64,000 bases of DNA, from the NCBI RefSeq assembly GCF_004360155.1, contig NZ_ML178721.1, positions 186,001 through 250,000 of the forward strand, written 5' to 3'. Under the pieces are notes generated by a model. It was given only the letters and a program-made list of their open reading frames with translations. It did not search any database and was not told the origin of the DNA. The DNA is from Paraglaciecola marina (GTDB lineage Bacteria > Pseudomonadota > Gammaproteobacteria > Enterobacterales > Alteromonadaceae). Shown in pieces: positions 1 to 9,042 of this stretch. Positions within the stretch are counted from its first letter, which is position 1. The number at the start of each line of letters is the position of its first letter. The position numbers and the translations under genes were made by a program.

Positions 1-1
1 T

Positions 2-631
2 ATGTGGGACTTTAACTATGATGTATTAGATGCTTATCTTTTACGACCAGCCGCTGTTGCTTACGTTGGGGTTATGCCACAGTTTGCTCGTACTGGGCTG
101 TTAAATATGGCAGAGAATTTGGAAGAACCTTCTAATTCACTCAATAATTTATTGCAAGGTAAGTTAGAAGGATCCTTTATTAGTTTAGGGCGATTTTTAC
201 TCAACTCTACGGTGGGGTTACTTGGTTTAATCGATGTAGCAAGTGAACTAGGTATAGAGGCAAAAGAAGAGGAGTTTGGTGAAGTGCTCGGTAAATGGGG
301 GGTGGGTACAGGTCCGTATCTTATGATCCCAGCATGGGGACCCACGGATATTCGTTCGGGAGTGGGAGACGTTGTGGACTCTTCTTATTCACCATTAGAT
401 AGTCTGAATTTTTACGCTTCGTTTTTTAGAACTGGGATAAAGGTATTGGAAAGCAGAGCCGCGGTTATTTCACAAGAGCAGCAACTAAACTCTTCTGCTG
501 ATCCTTATAGCTTTGTTAAAAGTGCCTATTTTCAAAACCTAGAATACAAAGTGCTAGATGGTAAAGTCGTAGTTTCAGAGGAAGAAGAAGCGCTGGATGA
601 TGATATTGACGCGTTTTTGGATGACCTTTAA
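2..631 (+). CDS. mlaA: MlaA (VacJ) phospholipid-transport lipoprotein, 3' part
   Basis: This is the C-terminal ~209 residues of the outer-membrane lipoprotein MlaA, which works with the MlaFEDB/MlaC system to remove mislocalised phospholipids from the outer leaflet. The segments MWDFNYDVLDAYLLRP, ARTGLLNMAENLEEP and WGVGTGPYLMIPAWGPTD are typical of the family. The family is about 250 residues long, so the signal peptide, lipobox and first ~40 residues lie left of the window, and the ATG at position 2 is internal. The acidic tail (EEEEALDDDIDAFLDDL) is a variable end. The gene converges with galE across a shared terminator and is not part of the polysaccharide locus. Confidence 0.93.
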   Translation: MWDFNYDVLDAYLLRPAAVAYVGVMPQFARTGLLNMAENLEEPSNSLNNLLQGKLEGSFISLGRFLLNSTVGLLGLIDVASELGIEAKEEEFGEVLGKWGVGTGPYLMIPAWGPTDIRSGVGDVVDSSYSPLDSLNFYASFFRTGIKVLESRAAVISQEQQLNSSADPYSFVKSAYFQNLEYKVLDGKVVVSEEEEALDDDIDAFLDDL

Positions 632-645
632 ACTTTACGTTTATT

Positions 646-684
646 AAAAAAGCCCCGCTTATTAATTGTAAGCGGGGCTTTTTT
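646..684. terminator. Bidirectional rho-independent terminator
   Basis: A perfect 10-bp inverted repeat (AGCCCCGCTT at 651-660, AAGCGGGGCT at 670-679) has a 9-nt loop. It is flanked by an A run on the left and a T run on the right. It lies between the convergent genes mlaA (+) and galE (-) and can end transcription from both sides. Confidence 0.9.
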
Positions 685-702
685 ATTTAATGCTTGCAGT
701 TC

Positions 703-1716
703 CTAATACCCTTCAGGGTTGTCTGCTTGCCATTTCCATGAATCTCTACACATATCTGCTAAACCTCTCTTAGCTTCCCAACCTAATGCATCAAATGCAG
801 TTTTAGGATCAGCATAGCAGGATGCGACATCGCCACTGCGGCGAGCAACGAATTGGTAAGGTATTTTTTGGCCACTTTGCTTTTCAAACTCTTTAACCAT
901 ATCTAGAACGCTATACCCTTGGCCCGTTCCTAAATTATAAGTCACTATACCCACATCGCCTTGTAATTTTTCTAAGGCCTTTAGATGACCCGTAGCTAAA
1001 TCTTCAACATGTATATAGTCTCTAACACCAGTCCCATCGGGCGTATCGTAATCATTGCCATATATAGATAATTGTTCACGTTTTCCGGTAGCTACCTGTG
1101 TAATGTATGGCATGAGATTGTTTGGAATGCCATTTGGATCTTCACCAATACGGCCTGAAGGATGGGCGCCTGCTGGATTAAAATAACGCAATAGAGCAAT
1201 ATTCCACTCTGGATCTGATTTATATAAATCTTTTAATACCAGCTCAACCATAAGTTTAGACATACCGTATGGATTGGTAGGTTGACCTGTTGGCATATCT
1301 TCACGTAAAGGAAGTTCTACGGGATCTCCATATACAGTAGCGGATGAGCTAAACACTAGATTTTTTACACCAAACTTCTTCATGGCTTCACATAAAGTTA
1401 AAGTGCCATACACATTATTGTTGTAATAATTAAGAGGTTTCTCCACAGACTCACCTACTGCTTTTAAGCCTGCAAAATGAATGACTGCATTAATTTTATG
1501 CTTGGAAAATAGCAACTCTAAAATTGTGTGGTCACGAATGTCACCTTGAACAAATATCGTATTTTTGCCGGTTAACTCTGCAACTCGTTTCAGTGATTCT
1601 TCCGAAGAGTTACATAAATTATCTAATACAATGACTTGATTGCCTGCTTCTAATAACTGCAATACTGTATGGCTACCAATATAACCAGCTCCACCGGTTA
1701 CTAAAATTGTTTGCAT
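703..1716 (-). CDS. galE: UDP-glucose 4-epimerase GalE
   Basis: GalE interconverts UDP-glucose and UDP-galactose with bound NAD and can feed sugar nucleotides to the polysaccharide locus. The 337-residue protein has the usual length. It shows the NAD-binding GGAGYIG motif (residues 8-14), the serine cluster SSSATVYG (about 123-130) and the catalytic YxxxK pair (Tyr150, Lys154). The ATG lies 1 nt after the stop codon of the upstream small membrane protein gene, and its AAGGAG ribosome site lies inside the end of that gene. The two are therefore probably co-transcribed and translationally coupled. Assignment to GalE rather than another SDR epimerase rests on length and overall sequence. Confidence 0.95.
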   Translation of the reverse strand: MQTILVTGGAGYIGSHTVLQLLEAGNQVIVLDNLCNSSEESLKRVAELTGKNTIFVQGDIRDHTILELLFSKHKINAVIHFAGLKAVGESVEKPLNYYNNNVYGTLTLCEAMKKFGVKNLVFSSSATVYGDPVELPLREDMPTGQPTNPYGMSKLMVELVLKDLYKSDPEWNIALLRYFNPAGAHPSGRIGEDPNGIPNNLMPYITQVATGKREQLSIYGNDYDTPDGTGVRDYIHVEDLATGHLKALEKLQGDVGIVTYNLGTGQGYSVLDMVKEFEKQSGQKIPYQFVARRSGDVASCYADPKTAFDALGWEAKRGLADMCRDSWKWQADNPEGY

Positions 1717-1717
1717 T

Positions 1718-2017
1718 TTATTCTCCTTGAAATTTATGTGACGGAATATATTTAGCGACTAAACCATAATGAAATGGTTTTATGAATAAAGGGTAAAGTA
1801 AAGTTACCAGTAAAGCCCAGATTATTGCCATCCAATTTGTTGCAGTTTGTAATATGAGAACAAATACAGGGATGACTACTAATAACTTTAAAACATTGAG
1901 TAGCAGTTTTTCAGGACCAATTAACTTTTTCTGGGCAACTTGTACCGCCTCTAAACGTTTTGTTAGTGGTAGATGCTGAATCTGTGGAATGTTTTTGGTT
2001 GAGAAATATAATTTCAA
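1718..2017 (-). CDS. Small two-helix inner membrane protein, unknown function
   Basis: The 99-residue protein has a polar N-terminus of about 38 residues followed by two hydrophobic stretches (about 41-60 and 63-80), so it should be an inner-membrane hairpin protein. It resembles small uncharacterised proteins of Alteromonadales (I believe the family DUF6170, from memory). It sits directly upstream of galE on the same strand with a 1-nt gap, so it shares the transcript. No catalytic motif is visible and no function is proposed. Confidence 0.7.
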   Translation of the reverse strand: MKLYFSTKNIPQIQHLPLTKRLEAVQVAQKKLIGPEKLLLNVLKLLVVIPVFVLILQTATNWMAIIWALLVTLLYPLFIKPFHYGLVAKYIPSHKFQGE

Positions 2018-2094
2018 CTCAATACCTTTGAATTGCCTTTAATTTAGACACAATATTATCACTATAAATATATTTATATGAAAAATATAAACCA

Positions 2095-2132
2095 AAACGC
2101 CTCCAAATAATTATGAAAATTTAGAGGCGTTT
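2095..2132 (-). terminator. Probable terminator of the peptide transporter gene
   Basis: A 9-bp inverted repeat (AAACGCCTC at 2095-2103, GAGGCGTTT at 2124-2132) with a 20-nt AT-rich loop lies 37 nt past the stop of the minus-strand transporter gene. On the minus strand it is followed by a T-rich run. Confidence 0.6.
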
Positions 2133-2168
2133 GATTACTAATTAGTAAATATATTATTTACATAGGTT

Positions 2169-3686
2169 TTAATCTTTGTTGAAAGATGCTTTTTCGGCAA
2201 GCTTTTCCCATTTCCCTGATTTTATTGATAATAATCCTGCAACTAAGGCGGCTGCAATAGTAATTTGGCCAATTCCCATAAATAGGTTGGGCATATCGCT
2301 TAAGTTGTCTGGATCGAGTCCTCCAGCTAATAAACCAGCGGTAACGTTTCCAATCGAATAGGTTAAAACAAAAACCCCCATCATTTGACCTGCAAAACGT
2401 TTGGGAGATAACTTACTTACCGCAGCTAATGCTACAGGGCTTAGGCACAATTCACCTACAGTGTGTAAAAAGTAAGTGGCTACTAAGAAATAGGGGGCAG
2501 CTTTTAAACCGCTCGCTGCAACTTGTGCAGCAAAAAACATAACAATGAAACCCGAGGCCATGATAACTAAGCCAATTGCGCATTTGATTCCGTAAGACGG
2601 GGTAATCATACGTTTGCCTAAGTTAACCCATAATGCGGCGAAAAAAGGAGATAGTGTAATGATGAAAAATGAGTTTGCTGATTGAAACCATGCTGGAGGT
2701 ATTTCGAAGGTTCCTATCATACGTTCAGTATAATCACGACCAAATAGGTTTAAAGAAGAGCCTGCTTGTTCGAACCCAGACCAGAAAAAGATCGATGCGA
2801 GACAAACAACGAATAGCGCCCCTAGCGCTCGTTTTTCGTCAGGAGAGAGATTACCGAAAATGTAAACACCAGCGTAGTAGGCTAAAAATACTAGTGTAAT
2901 AGCAATCGCTACATATTGAGCTAGTGTGACTGGGTTTATTGTAAGTAGCCCAGTCATCATACAAAACGTAATTGCAGCTAGCCCTAGTAAAAAGGCAACT
3001 ATAACTCCCCAACTTTTTTTCTGGCCTGATTCTGATAGTTTTAATAATGGAACAGCTCCTACACCATTGAGCTTATTAATTGTGGCACGATATTGAAGTA
3101 AACCAATTGCCATACCTATTGCTGCGGCACCGAATGCATAATGGTAACCCGCATTGACTTGTAGCCAACCACAAATGGTATACCCGATGAGAGAACCAAT
3201 ATTGATTCCCATGTAATAAATGGTATAACCTGCATCGCGGCGCTGGTCATCTGCTGCATAAAGCTGGCCCACAAGAATGCCTACATTGGGTTTGAGTAAT
3301 CCTGTTCCTAAAACCACTAAGATTAACCCAATATAAAAACTCCATGATGCTGGGATCGCTAAAACAATATGGCCACACATTATGACAATGCCGCCATACC
3401 ATACTGCTTTTTGACTACCAATTAAGCGGTCAGCAATCCATCCACCAGGTAAACCCATGAAATACACAGCACCAGTATATAAACCATATATCGCTGTTGC
3501 TGAAGCTACGGTAATAGCTAGTCCTTCTTCTTGGATACTTGCAGTCATGAAAAGTACTAACAAAGCACGCATCCCGTAATAACTCATACGCTCCCACATT
3601 TCTGTGAAGAAAAGAGTCATTAAACCTTTTGGATGTCCGAAAAAGCTAGTATCTAATTGGGTACTATTAGGTTGTTCTGTCGCCAT
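2169..3686 (-). CDS. POT/PTR2-family proton-dependent oligopeptide transporter
   Basis: This is an inner-membrane symporter of the major facilitator superfamily that takes up di- and tripeptides with protons, similar to DtpA/DtpB. The 505-residue length is typical and hydrophobic helices run through the whole protein. The signature ExxERxxYYG is present as EMWERMSYYG (about residues 29-38), and further family motifs (GLLKPNVG, GYTIYYMGINIGSLIG) follow. The gene stands alone, divergent from the wecA operon. The exact substrate cannot be told from sequence, and the gene is unrelated to the polysaccharide pathway. Confidence 0.92.
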   Translation of the reverse strand: MATEQPNSTQLDTSFFGHPKGLMTLFFTEMWERMSYYGMRALLVLFMTASIQEEGLAITVASATAIYGLYTGAVYFMGLPGGWIADRLIGSQKAVWYGGIVIMCGHIVLAIPASWSFYIGLILVVLGTGLLKPNVGILVGQLYAADDQRRDAGYTIYYMGINIGSLIGYTICGWLQVNAGYHYAFGAAAIGMAIGLLQYRATINKLNGVGAVPLLKLSESGQKKSWGVIVAFLLGLAAITFCMMTGLLTINPVTLAQYVAIAITLVFLAYYAGVYIFGNLSPDEKRALGALFVVCLASIFFWSGFEQAGSSLNLFGRDYTERMIGTFEIPPAWFQSANSFFIITLSPFFAALWVNLGKRMITPSYGIKCAIGLVIMASGFIVMFFAAQVAASGLKAAPYFLVATYFLHTVGELCLSPVALAAVSKLSPKRFAGQMMGVFVLTYSIGNVTAGLLAGGLDPDNLSDMPNLFMGIGQITIAAALVAGLLSIKSGKWEKLAEKASFNKD

Positions 3687-4303
3687 CTATTTTGCCTTTT
3701 TTGTATTTATTTGATGATTAAGTTTAGATACGCCTACTATTTATAATTTTATTGAATTATTGCTATATCTAAACAATTCCCTGTAAATTTTTAAATGTTC
3801 AACACGGTTATACTAGAGCGCCACGTTGAAAACAATATAATCACAATGAACTTATCTAAAATAACTGCATGAATGCTAGACGTGAATTCTTTTGATGCAC
3901 TCAAGTGGTGCTTTAAACTCAATCTAAAGCAACTTAGAATTTAAAGAATTGAAAGTAAGTATGAAATAATTGTTAGATAATAAATATTGTTAATTCAATT
4001 GCTTACAGTCAAAAAAGCGCTGCCCTCATCTGTTATCATCTTGTTTACATTTGGGTGCCAATTTTTAACATGATATTGCTGGTATTGCAGCAACCTAATT
4101 TGTTACTATGCACCGCAATGAGTCGTTAGCCTTCTGTATATTTTTCTTTTCGTACACTTTAAGTATATTTCAAATTACCTAGTATGGTATTTGAATAGAT
4201 TTTAAATGAGATACAAGCTAACACTATTTTTAGTTTAGGATTTAATGCAAAGAGGCTTAATTATTGCTTTGCATTTAGATATAAAAAATAAAGGAAATTA
4301 TTA
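3687..4303. other. 617-bp divergent intergenic region
   Basis: This AT-rich gap separates the transporter (-) from the wecA operon (+) and must hold promoters for both. No convincing ORF is seen. No RfaH ops element (GGCGGTAG), common in front of capsule operons of enteric bacteria, was found on the plus strand. An AAAGGAA ribosome site precedes the wecA ATG. No single promoter is clear enough to call. Confidence 0.6.
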
Positions 4304-5374
4304 ATGCTGAATCACCTAGAGTTCGCGCCATTGTTTACTGCGTTTATGGTAGCAACTATTTTGTTGGTGATTATGACACCATTAGCACATCAATTAGGCT
4401 TAGTTGATTCACCTGATGATAGAAAAACACATATTGGTATGATACCTCTTACTGGAGGTGTATGTATTTTTGGAGCTGTGTTTTTTGCCTGTTTCGCTAC
4501 CGATGTTTGGTTTAAAAACGGTACCTTATTCTTTACTGCTTCAGCGTTTATCGTTCTTTTAGGTATGTTAGATGACAAGTTCGATTTAAGTGCTAAAGGC
4601 CGTCTCGTTTGTCAATTTGGTGTGGCTGCCATTATGGCTTACAGTGCACAAAACTATCTCACATCGCTTGGTGACATACTTGGATTTGGAGTTGTTGACT
4701 TCGGTTTCTTTGGTTATTTCTTTACTCTTATATGTGTTGTCGGTGTTATCAATGCTTTTAATATGATTGACGGCATTGATGGGCTAGCTGGTGGTATGAG
4801 CCTAATTGTTTTAGGCAGCTTTGTTTTGCTGTTGTTAATTGCTCAAAATGGTGAAGCCGCCATGGGGCCTCTAGTTGTTATCGCTGCAATTGTTCCATTT
4901 TTAGCTTTTAATCTGAGTGTAAAGGGATTTAAAGGTAATAAAATATTCATGGGAGATAGCGGCAGTATGTTTGTGGGTCTAACTATTGTCTGGTTGCTAG
5001 TTGAATATTCTCAAGGTGGTGAAGCTGCCATGAGACCTATAACAGCTGTTTGGTTAATTGGTTTGCCTTTAATGGACATGGCAGCAATTATGTATAGAAG
5101 AGCTAGGAAAGGTAAGTCTATGTTGCAACCTGATAAGCAACATCTACATAATATCTTTATGCGCGCTGGTTTATCTTCTAGAAGGGCTTTGGTAGCAATC
5201 TTATTGCTCGGATGTTTTTACGCTGCCGTAGGCGTTATAGGGGAAATATTACTCGTCCCAGAATATATAATGTTTTGGGGATTTATGGTTCTTTTGATTA
5301 TTTATAGTGTGATTATTCAGCACGTCTGGAGAATTCTAACTATTTTTAGAGCTGAATCTGATCCTAAAAATTAA
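4304..5374 (+). CDS. wecA: WecA-like undecaprenyl-phosphate GlcNAc-1-phosphate transferase
   Basis: This polytopic inner-membrane enzyme of the PNPT family moves a HexNAc-1-phosphate (GlcNAc in WecA) from its UDP-sugar onto undecaprenyl phosphate. That step starts lipid-linked glycan synthesis. Of 356 residues, the family motifs visible are DDRKTH (38-43), MLDD (88-91), NMIDGIDG (153-160), GDSG (217-220) and HLHN (280-283). It is the first gene of the export operon, so it probably starts the polymer made here. Whether the cell has a second wecA for other glycans cannot be seen. The sugar specificity is inferred from family resemblance only. Confidence 0.9.
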   Translation: MLNHLEFAPLFTAFMVATILLVIMTPLAHQLGLVDSPDDRKTHIGMIPLTGGVCIFGAVFFACFATDVWFKNGTLFFTASAFIVLLGMLDDKFDLSAKGRLVCQFGVAAIMAYSAQNYLTSLGDILGFGVVDFGFFGYFFTLICVVGVINAFNMIDGIDGLAGGMSLIVLGSFVLLLLIAQNGEAAMGPLVVIAAIVPFLAFNLSVKGFKGNKIFMGDSGSMFVGLTIVWLLVEYSQGGEAAMRPITAVWLIGLPLMDMAAIMYRRARKGKSMLQPDKQHLHNIFMRAGLSSRRALVAILLLGCFYAAVGVIGEILLVPEYIMFWGFMVLLIIYSVIIQHVWRILTIFRAESDPKN

Positions 5375-5456
5375 CTCAGGCTTATTTCGTTAGTAACCTT
5401 TGAATGTGTTTCATCTCGCGTTATTATCCTTTTCAATATTCCAGACCGTATAATTT

Positions 5457-5816
5457 ATGATAAAACCGAATAGTATTTTTTTATTAGGTATTCTTCTTCA
5501 AGGATGCTCTTCTATTGAACAGCCCGTTGCCAGCCGAGCTCTTGTAGAGTACGAATTTGGCAATGGCGCAGTAGTTTTACCCTTAAATCAACAACTTGTA
5601 TTATCTCAAGCTGATGATGATAAAAGTGTTCAACTGGGTAACAAGAAAGCAGAGCTGGGACCAATATTCTTTGCTGCTAGCGGAAAAAATTGCCGTAAAG
5701 TTAAATTTATAAAGGGTGGCCAACGTGTATATTGTAAAACCCGCGCTGGTGATTGGTATGCAGTTAACCCTGTGTTAGCCACTTATAGTGAAGTAGCAAT
5801 AGGAGGAAATCAATAA
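5457..5816 (+). CDS. Small lipoprotein of the polysaccharide export operon
   Basis: The 119-residue protein starts with a short hydrophobic signal and the lipobox LLQGC, so it should be lipid-anchored at Cys16. The mature part contains two more cysteines (KNCRKV, VYCKTR) that could form a disulfide. It overlaps the start of the kpsD-like gene by 1 nt (TAATG), showing translational coupling. Position suggests an accessory role in assembling the outer-membrane exporter, but that is inference. I do not recognise a named family. Confidence 0.75.
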   Translation: MIKPNSIFLLGILLQGCSSIEQPVASRALVEYEFGNGAVVLPLNQQLVLSQADDDKSVQLGNKKAELGPIFFAASGKNCRKVKFIKGGQRVYCKTRAGDWYAVNPVLATYSEVAIGGNQ

Positions 5817-7585
5817 TGAAAAAACCTAATCGCTTCGTTTCTTCTATGACTTTTAAGCTAACGTTAGTTATCGCAATTTCTGTGTTTATTAATAATGTCT
5901 TTGCTCAACAAGCTCCAACCCAAGAACAGTTACAACAGGCTCAACAAGCGAGTCAAAGTCAGCGGGTTGATTTATCCCAATATATTCAATCTGGCGGCAA
6001 CAGTACAGGGCGAGGGGGGAGCATTAACCTACCTTCAGAGTCAGGGCCTATGCCTGCAGGTGAAGAAGGACTTCCGCCGCCATTTGGAGCGAACTTATTT
6101 CAAGGTGGATTTGAAACAGAACGCAGCGATGGTTTAAATTCTTCTTATTTAGTGTCGCCTGGTGACAAAATTGCCATTCAAATGTGGGGAACAGTTAATA
6201 GTTCTGAAGTGGTTACTGTTGACAATCAAGGGAATATATTTATTCCTGAGATTGGCCCGATTAAAGTACAGGATACACCTGCAAGCCGAGTGAACTCCGT
6301 TGTTACTCAGGGGATTAAATCAATATATACAAATAATGTTAGTGTGTATGTAAATCTTCTTACGGCAACGCCCGTGAGTGTATTTGTAGCCGGGCCTGTT
6401 TTGAGGCCTGGTCAATACGCCGGTTTGGCTTCTGACTCAGTACTTTTCTTTCTTAAACGAGCTGGGGGAATAGATCCTCACAGAGGTAGTTATCGCAATA
6501 TTACGGTAATTCGTCAGGGCGAAACGGTACTGAGTTACGATTTATATGACTTCCTAAGAATGGGTAAGTTACCGGCTTTTTCATTCAAAGATGCAGATGT
6601 GATTTTTGTGGGTGAACAGGGCGCTATGGTGAATGTTGAAGGTGCCGCAAGGTACCCGTTTAGATTTGAATTAGAAAAATCCAAACGTTCGGGCACTGCT
6701 TTAATGTCTTATGCGCGACCATTGTCAAAAACTAGTCATGTGGCAATTACAGGCAATCGACAAACAGGCCCTATTTCGGTTTATTTACCTGTCAATGAAT
6801 TCGACCAATTCACCATGGCTGATGGCGATACTGTGTTGTTTAATGATGACATTAGGCCCAAGGTGATCAGCGTGCAAATCTCTGGTAGCTATGAAGGACC
6901 TTCATATTATGCTGTGGAAAAAGATACGCGTTTACTCGACTTACTAAGCCACATTGAAATTGATCCTCACCAAGCTAACTATGGCTCAATTTATATTAAG
7001 CGTGAAAGTGTGATGGAACAGCAAAAGATACTAATCAATGAATCCCTAGATCGCTTGGAACGCAGCTTATTTACAGCTCCAGCTTCAAGCAGCGGTGAAG
7101 CAACTATTCGAGCGCAAGAAGCCCAACTCGTATCACAGTTTATTGCTCGGGCAAGACAAACCCAACCACTCGGAAAAGTGATAGTATCTGAAAATGGAAA
7201 AGTTGCAAATATTCGCCTTGAGCAGGGTGACGAAATTGTCATTCCAACACAAACAGACTTAATCCAAATCGCTGGTGAGGTGCTTATGCCCCAAGCAGTG
7301 GTTTACAACCCTAATGCCACCGTATCTGATTACATTGCTTGGGCCGGTGGATTTAGTGAACGCGCCGATGATGACCGTATTGCCATTGTTCACGCAAATG
7401 GCATTACTAGCTTTGTATCCCCTGGCAGTGGTGAGCATTGGTATAGCGCTGAAGACCCAACCACACTAAAGGCCGGCGACCAAATTTTGGTACTACCTAA
7501 AGTAGACGCTAAAGTGATGCAATCAATCAAAGACGTCACTCAGATTATCTATCAAATCGCTGTTGCAGCCAATGCAGCAACCTAA
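5816..7585 (+). CDS. kpsD: KpsD-like polysaccharide export protein (Poly_export/SLBB)
   Basis: This periplasmic/outer-membrane auxiliary protein forms the outer part of the capsule export channel. The 589 residues begin with a signal peptide (about 1-30, ending near VFAQQ). A proline/glycine-rich linker leads to the Poly_export domain (about 108-190, starting YLVSPGDKIAIQMWG), followed by SLBB-type repeats (for example PVSVFVAGPVLRPGQY and LIQIAGEVLMPQAVVY). The length fits KpsD (about 560) better than Wza (about 380). It is followed by kpsM, kpsT and kpsE genes, as expected for an ABC-transporter-dependent system. Confidence 0.9.
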   Translation: MKKPNRFVSSMTFKLTLVIAISVFINNVFAQQAPTQEQLQQAQQASQSQRVDLSQYIQSGGNSTGRGGSINLPSESGPMPAGEEGLPPPFGANLFQGGFETERSDGLNSSYLVSPGDKIAIQMWGTVNSSEVVTVDNQGNIFIPEIGPIKVQDTPASRVNSVVTQGIKSIYTNNVSVYVNLLTATPVSVFVAGPVLRPGQYAGLASDSVLFFLKRAGGIDPHRGSYRNITVIRQGETVLSYDLYDFLRMGKLPAFSFKDADVIFVGEQGAMVNVEGAARYPFRFELEKSKRSGTALMSYARPLSKTSHVAITGNRQTGPISVYLPVNEFDQFTMADGDTVLFNDDIRPKVISVQISGSYEGPSYYAVEKDTRLLDLLSHIEIDPHQANYGSIYIKRESVMEQQKILINESLDRLERSLFTAPASSSGEATIRAQEAQLVSQFIARARQTQPLGKVIVSENGKVANIRLEQGDEIVIPTQTDLIQIAGEVLMPQAVVYNPNATVSDYIAWAGGFSERADDDRIAIVHANGITSFVSPGSGEHWYSAEDPTTLKAGDQILVLPKVDAKVMQSIKDVTQIIYQIAVAANAAT

Positions 7586-7606
7586 TTGTTAGGTTTAGAA
7601 TAACTC

Positions 7607-8392
7607 ATGACAATAGTTATTAAGCGCAATAAATGGGAAATATGGCGAGACGTCATTTTCGCCCTATTTGCCCGGGAAATACGCACTGGGTTTAATGATA
7701 AGTTTGGTCTGAGCTGGGCGGTGTTAAATCCAGTTGCCTTTATTTTTATATTGTCTTTTTTAAGAGGTCGACTGGATGGTGGAGAAACCCATACTATTCC
7801 AACTTTTACCTTTATGGCAATTGGTATATTGTTTATTCAGAGTTTTATTCAAACTCTAGGAAAGTCTGCTAGGACGATTAAACAAAATAAACCTTTGTAT
7901 GCTTTTCGACAAGTGCAACCCCTTAGCGCTGTTATTGCTGGCGGCTTTTTTCAAATATTGATTAAGGCATTTGTAATTATTGGTATCATAATAATTATGT
8001 ATTTCTTAGGCATAGATCTGCAAATATCCGATCCATTATTGTTTATCAGTTGCTATTTTCTTTTGATTTTACTTGCTATGGGGATAGGATTAGTTTTTGG
8101 TATAGCTGAGTTATTTGTGCAAGAGTTTAGTAAAATACGAGAGATGATGACACGACCCTTGTTTTTTATTTCCGGAGTATTTTTTTCGTTACAAGACATT
8201 CCAAAGGAATACTGGCACTATTTAAATTGGAACCCCATCCTACACGCTATTGAATTAACGCGCTATTCTGTTTATTCCACCTATGGCCACCAAGGTGTTA
8301 GTGTAGGTTATTTGGCTTGGTGTGTACTTATCTTTACGTTTTTATCATTGGCTTTGTATCATACCTTATGGAAACAGGCTATAAGTCAATGA
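7607..8392 (+). CDS. kpsM: KpsM-like capsule ABC transporter permease
   Basis: This is the inner-membrane permease of an ABC-2-type exporter that carries the finished polymer across the cytoplasmic membrane. The 261-residue length and about six hydrophobic segments fit KpsM/BexB/CtrC. The N-terminus contains FAREIRTGFNDKFGLSWAVLNP, a typical cytoplasmic start of this family (shown here in two overlapping parts, FAREIRTGFND and KFGLSWAVLNP). Its stop overlaps the kpsT ATG in an ATGA junction, so permease and ATPase are made in step. Confidence 0.92.
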   Translation: MTIVIKRNKWEIWRDVIFALFAREIRTGFNDKFGLSWAVLNPVAFIFILSFLRGRLDGGETHTIPTFTFMAIGILFIQSFIQTLGKSARTIKQNKPLYAFRQVQPLSAVIAGGFFQILIKAFVIIGIIIIMYFLGIDLQISDPLLFISCYFLLILLAMGIGLVFGIAELFVQEFSKIREMMTRPLFFISGVFFSLQDIPKEYWHYLNWNPILHAIELTRYSVYSTYGHQGVSVGYLAWCVLIFTFLSLALYHTLWKQAISQ

Positions 8393-9039
8393 TCAACATC
8401 AATGATGTTACTAAATACTACCCTTCTAAACTGGGTAAACAGTATATTTTTAAAAATCTTTCTTTTGAAATACCCAATGGTCATAACATCGGCATATTAG
8501 GCTCTAACGGTGCAGGTAAATCAACGCTCTTTAGATTATTGTCCGGGAGTGAGTATCCTAATAACGGTAGTATAATAACGGATTTGAGTTTATCTTGGCC
8601 TGTTGCTTTAACTACCGGTATTCATCCATTAATGACAGGCAGAGAAAATACTCGTTTCATTGGGAAAATCAATGGTGTTGCTGACTTAGATGCCTATGAA
8701 GAGCGTGTCAAAATGTTTGCAGAATTAGGCAATAAATATAATTTACCGGTTAAATCCTATTCAAGTGGTATGAAACCACGTTTAGCTTTTGCTTGTTCTA
8801 TTGCTATCGATTTTGATGTTTACCTTATTGATGAAGTTACTTCAGTGGGCGACGCAAAATTCAGACGAAAAGCCAAAGAAGCGCTATTGGAGCGCAGTGA
8901 AACAGCAAACGTTATAATGGTTAGTCATGAAATGGATGAAATTAGACAGTTCTGCGACAGTGCAATCGTGCTACACAAGGGTGAGTTAACATTTTACAAT
9001 GATCTCGAGCAAGGGATCGAACAATATCAGGCACTATAG
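8389..9039 (+). CDS. kpsT: KpsT-like capsule ABC transporter ATPase
   Basis: This is the ATP-binding subunit that powers KpsM. The start was set at the ATG in the ATGA overlap with kpsM (MININDVTKYY), because the longer frame would run deep into kpsM. The 216-residue protein shows Walker A GSNGAGKS (38-45), the ABC signature SSGMKPR (125-131) and Walker B VYLIDEV (144-150) followed by TSVGD. It is short, with no C-terminal carbohydrate-binding domain. It therefore belongs to the KpsT/BexA group and not to Wzt proteins that recognise a modified chain end. Confidence 0.94.
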   Translation: MININDVTKYYPSKLGKQYIFKNLSFEIPNGHNIGILGSNGAGKSTLFRLLSGSEYPNNGSIITDLSLSWPVALTTGIHPLMTGRENTRFIGKINGVADLDAYEERVKMFAELGNKYNLPVKSYSSGMKPRLAFACSIAIDFDVYLIDEVTSVGDAKFRRKAKEALLERSETANVIMVSHEMDEIRQFCDSAIVLHKGELTFYNDLEQGIEQYQAL

Positions 9040-9042
9040 TAT

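Noticed and set aside
4086-4106. A 15-nt match (TGCAGCAACCTAATT) between the wecA upstream gap and the 3' end of the kpsD-like gene, which looked like a duplicated gene end.
   Set aside because: A 15-mer match is expected by chance several times in 64 kb, and the upstream frame closes after only nine codons, so there is no support for a gene relic.
8317-8388. Longer N-terminus for KpsT starting at 8317.
   Set aside because: It lies inside kpsM; the ATGA junction at 8389 gives the family-typical start.
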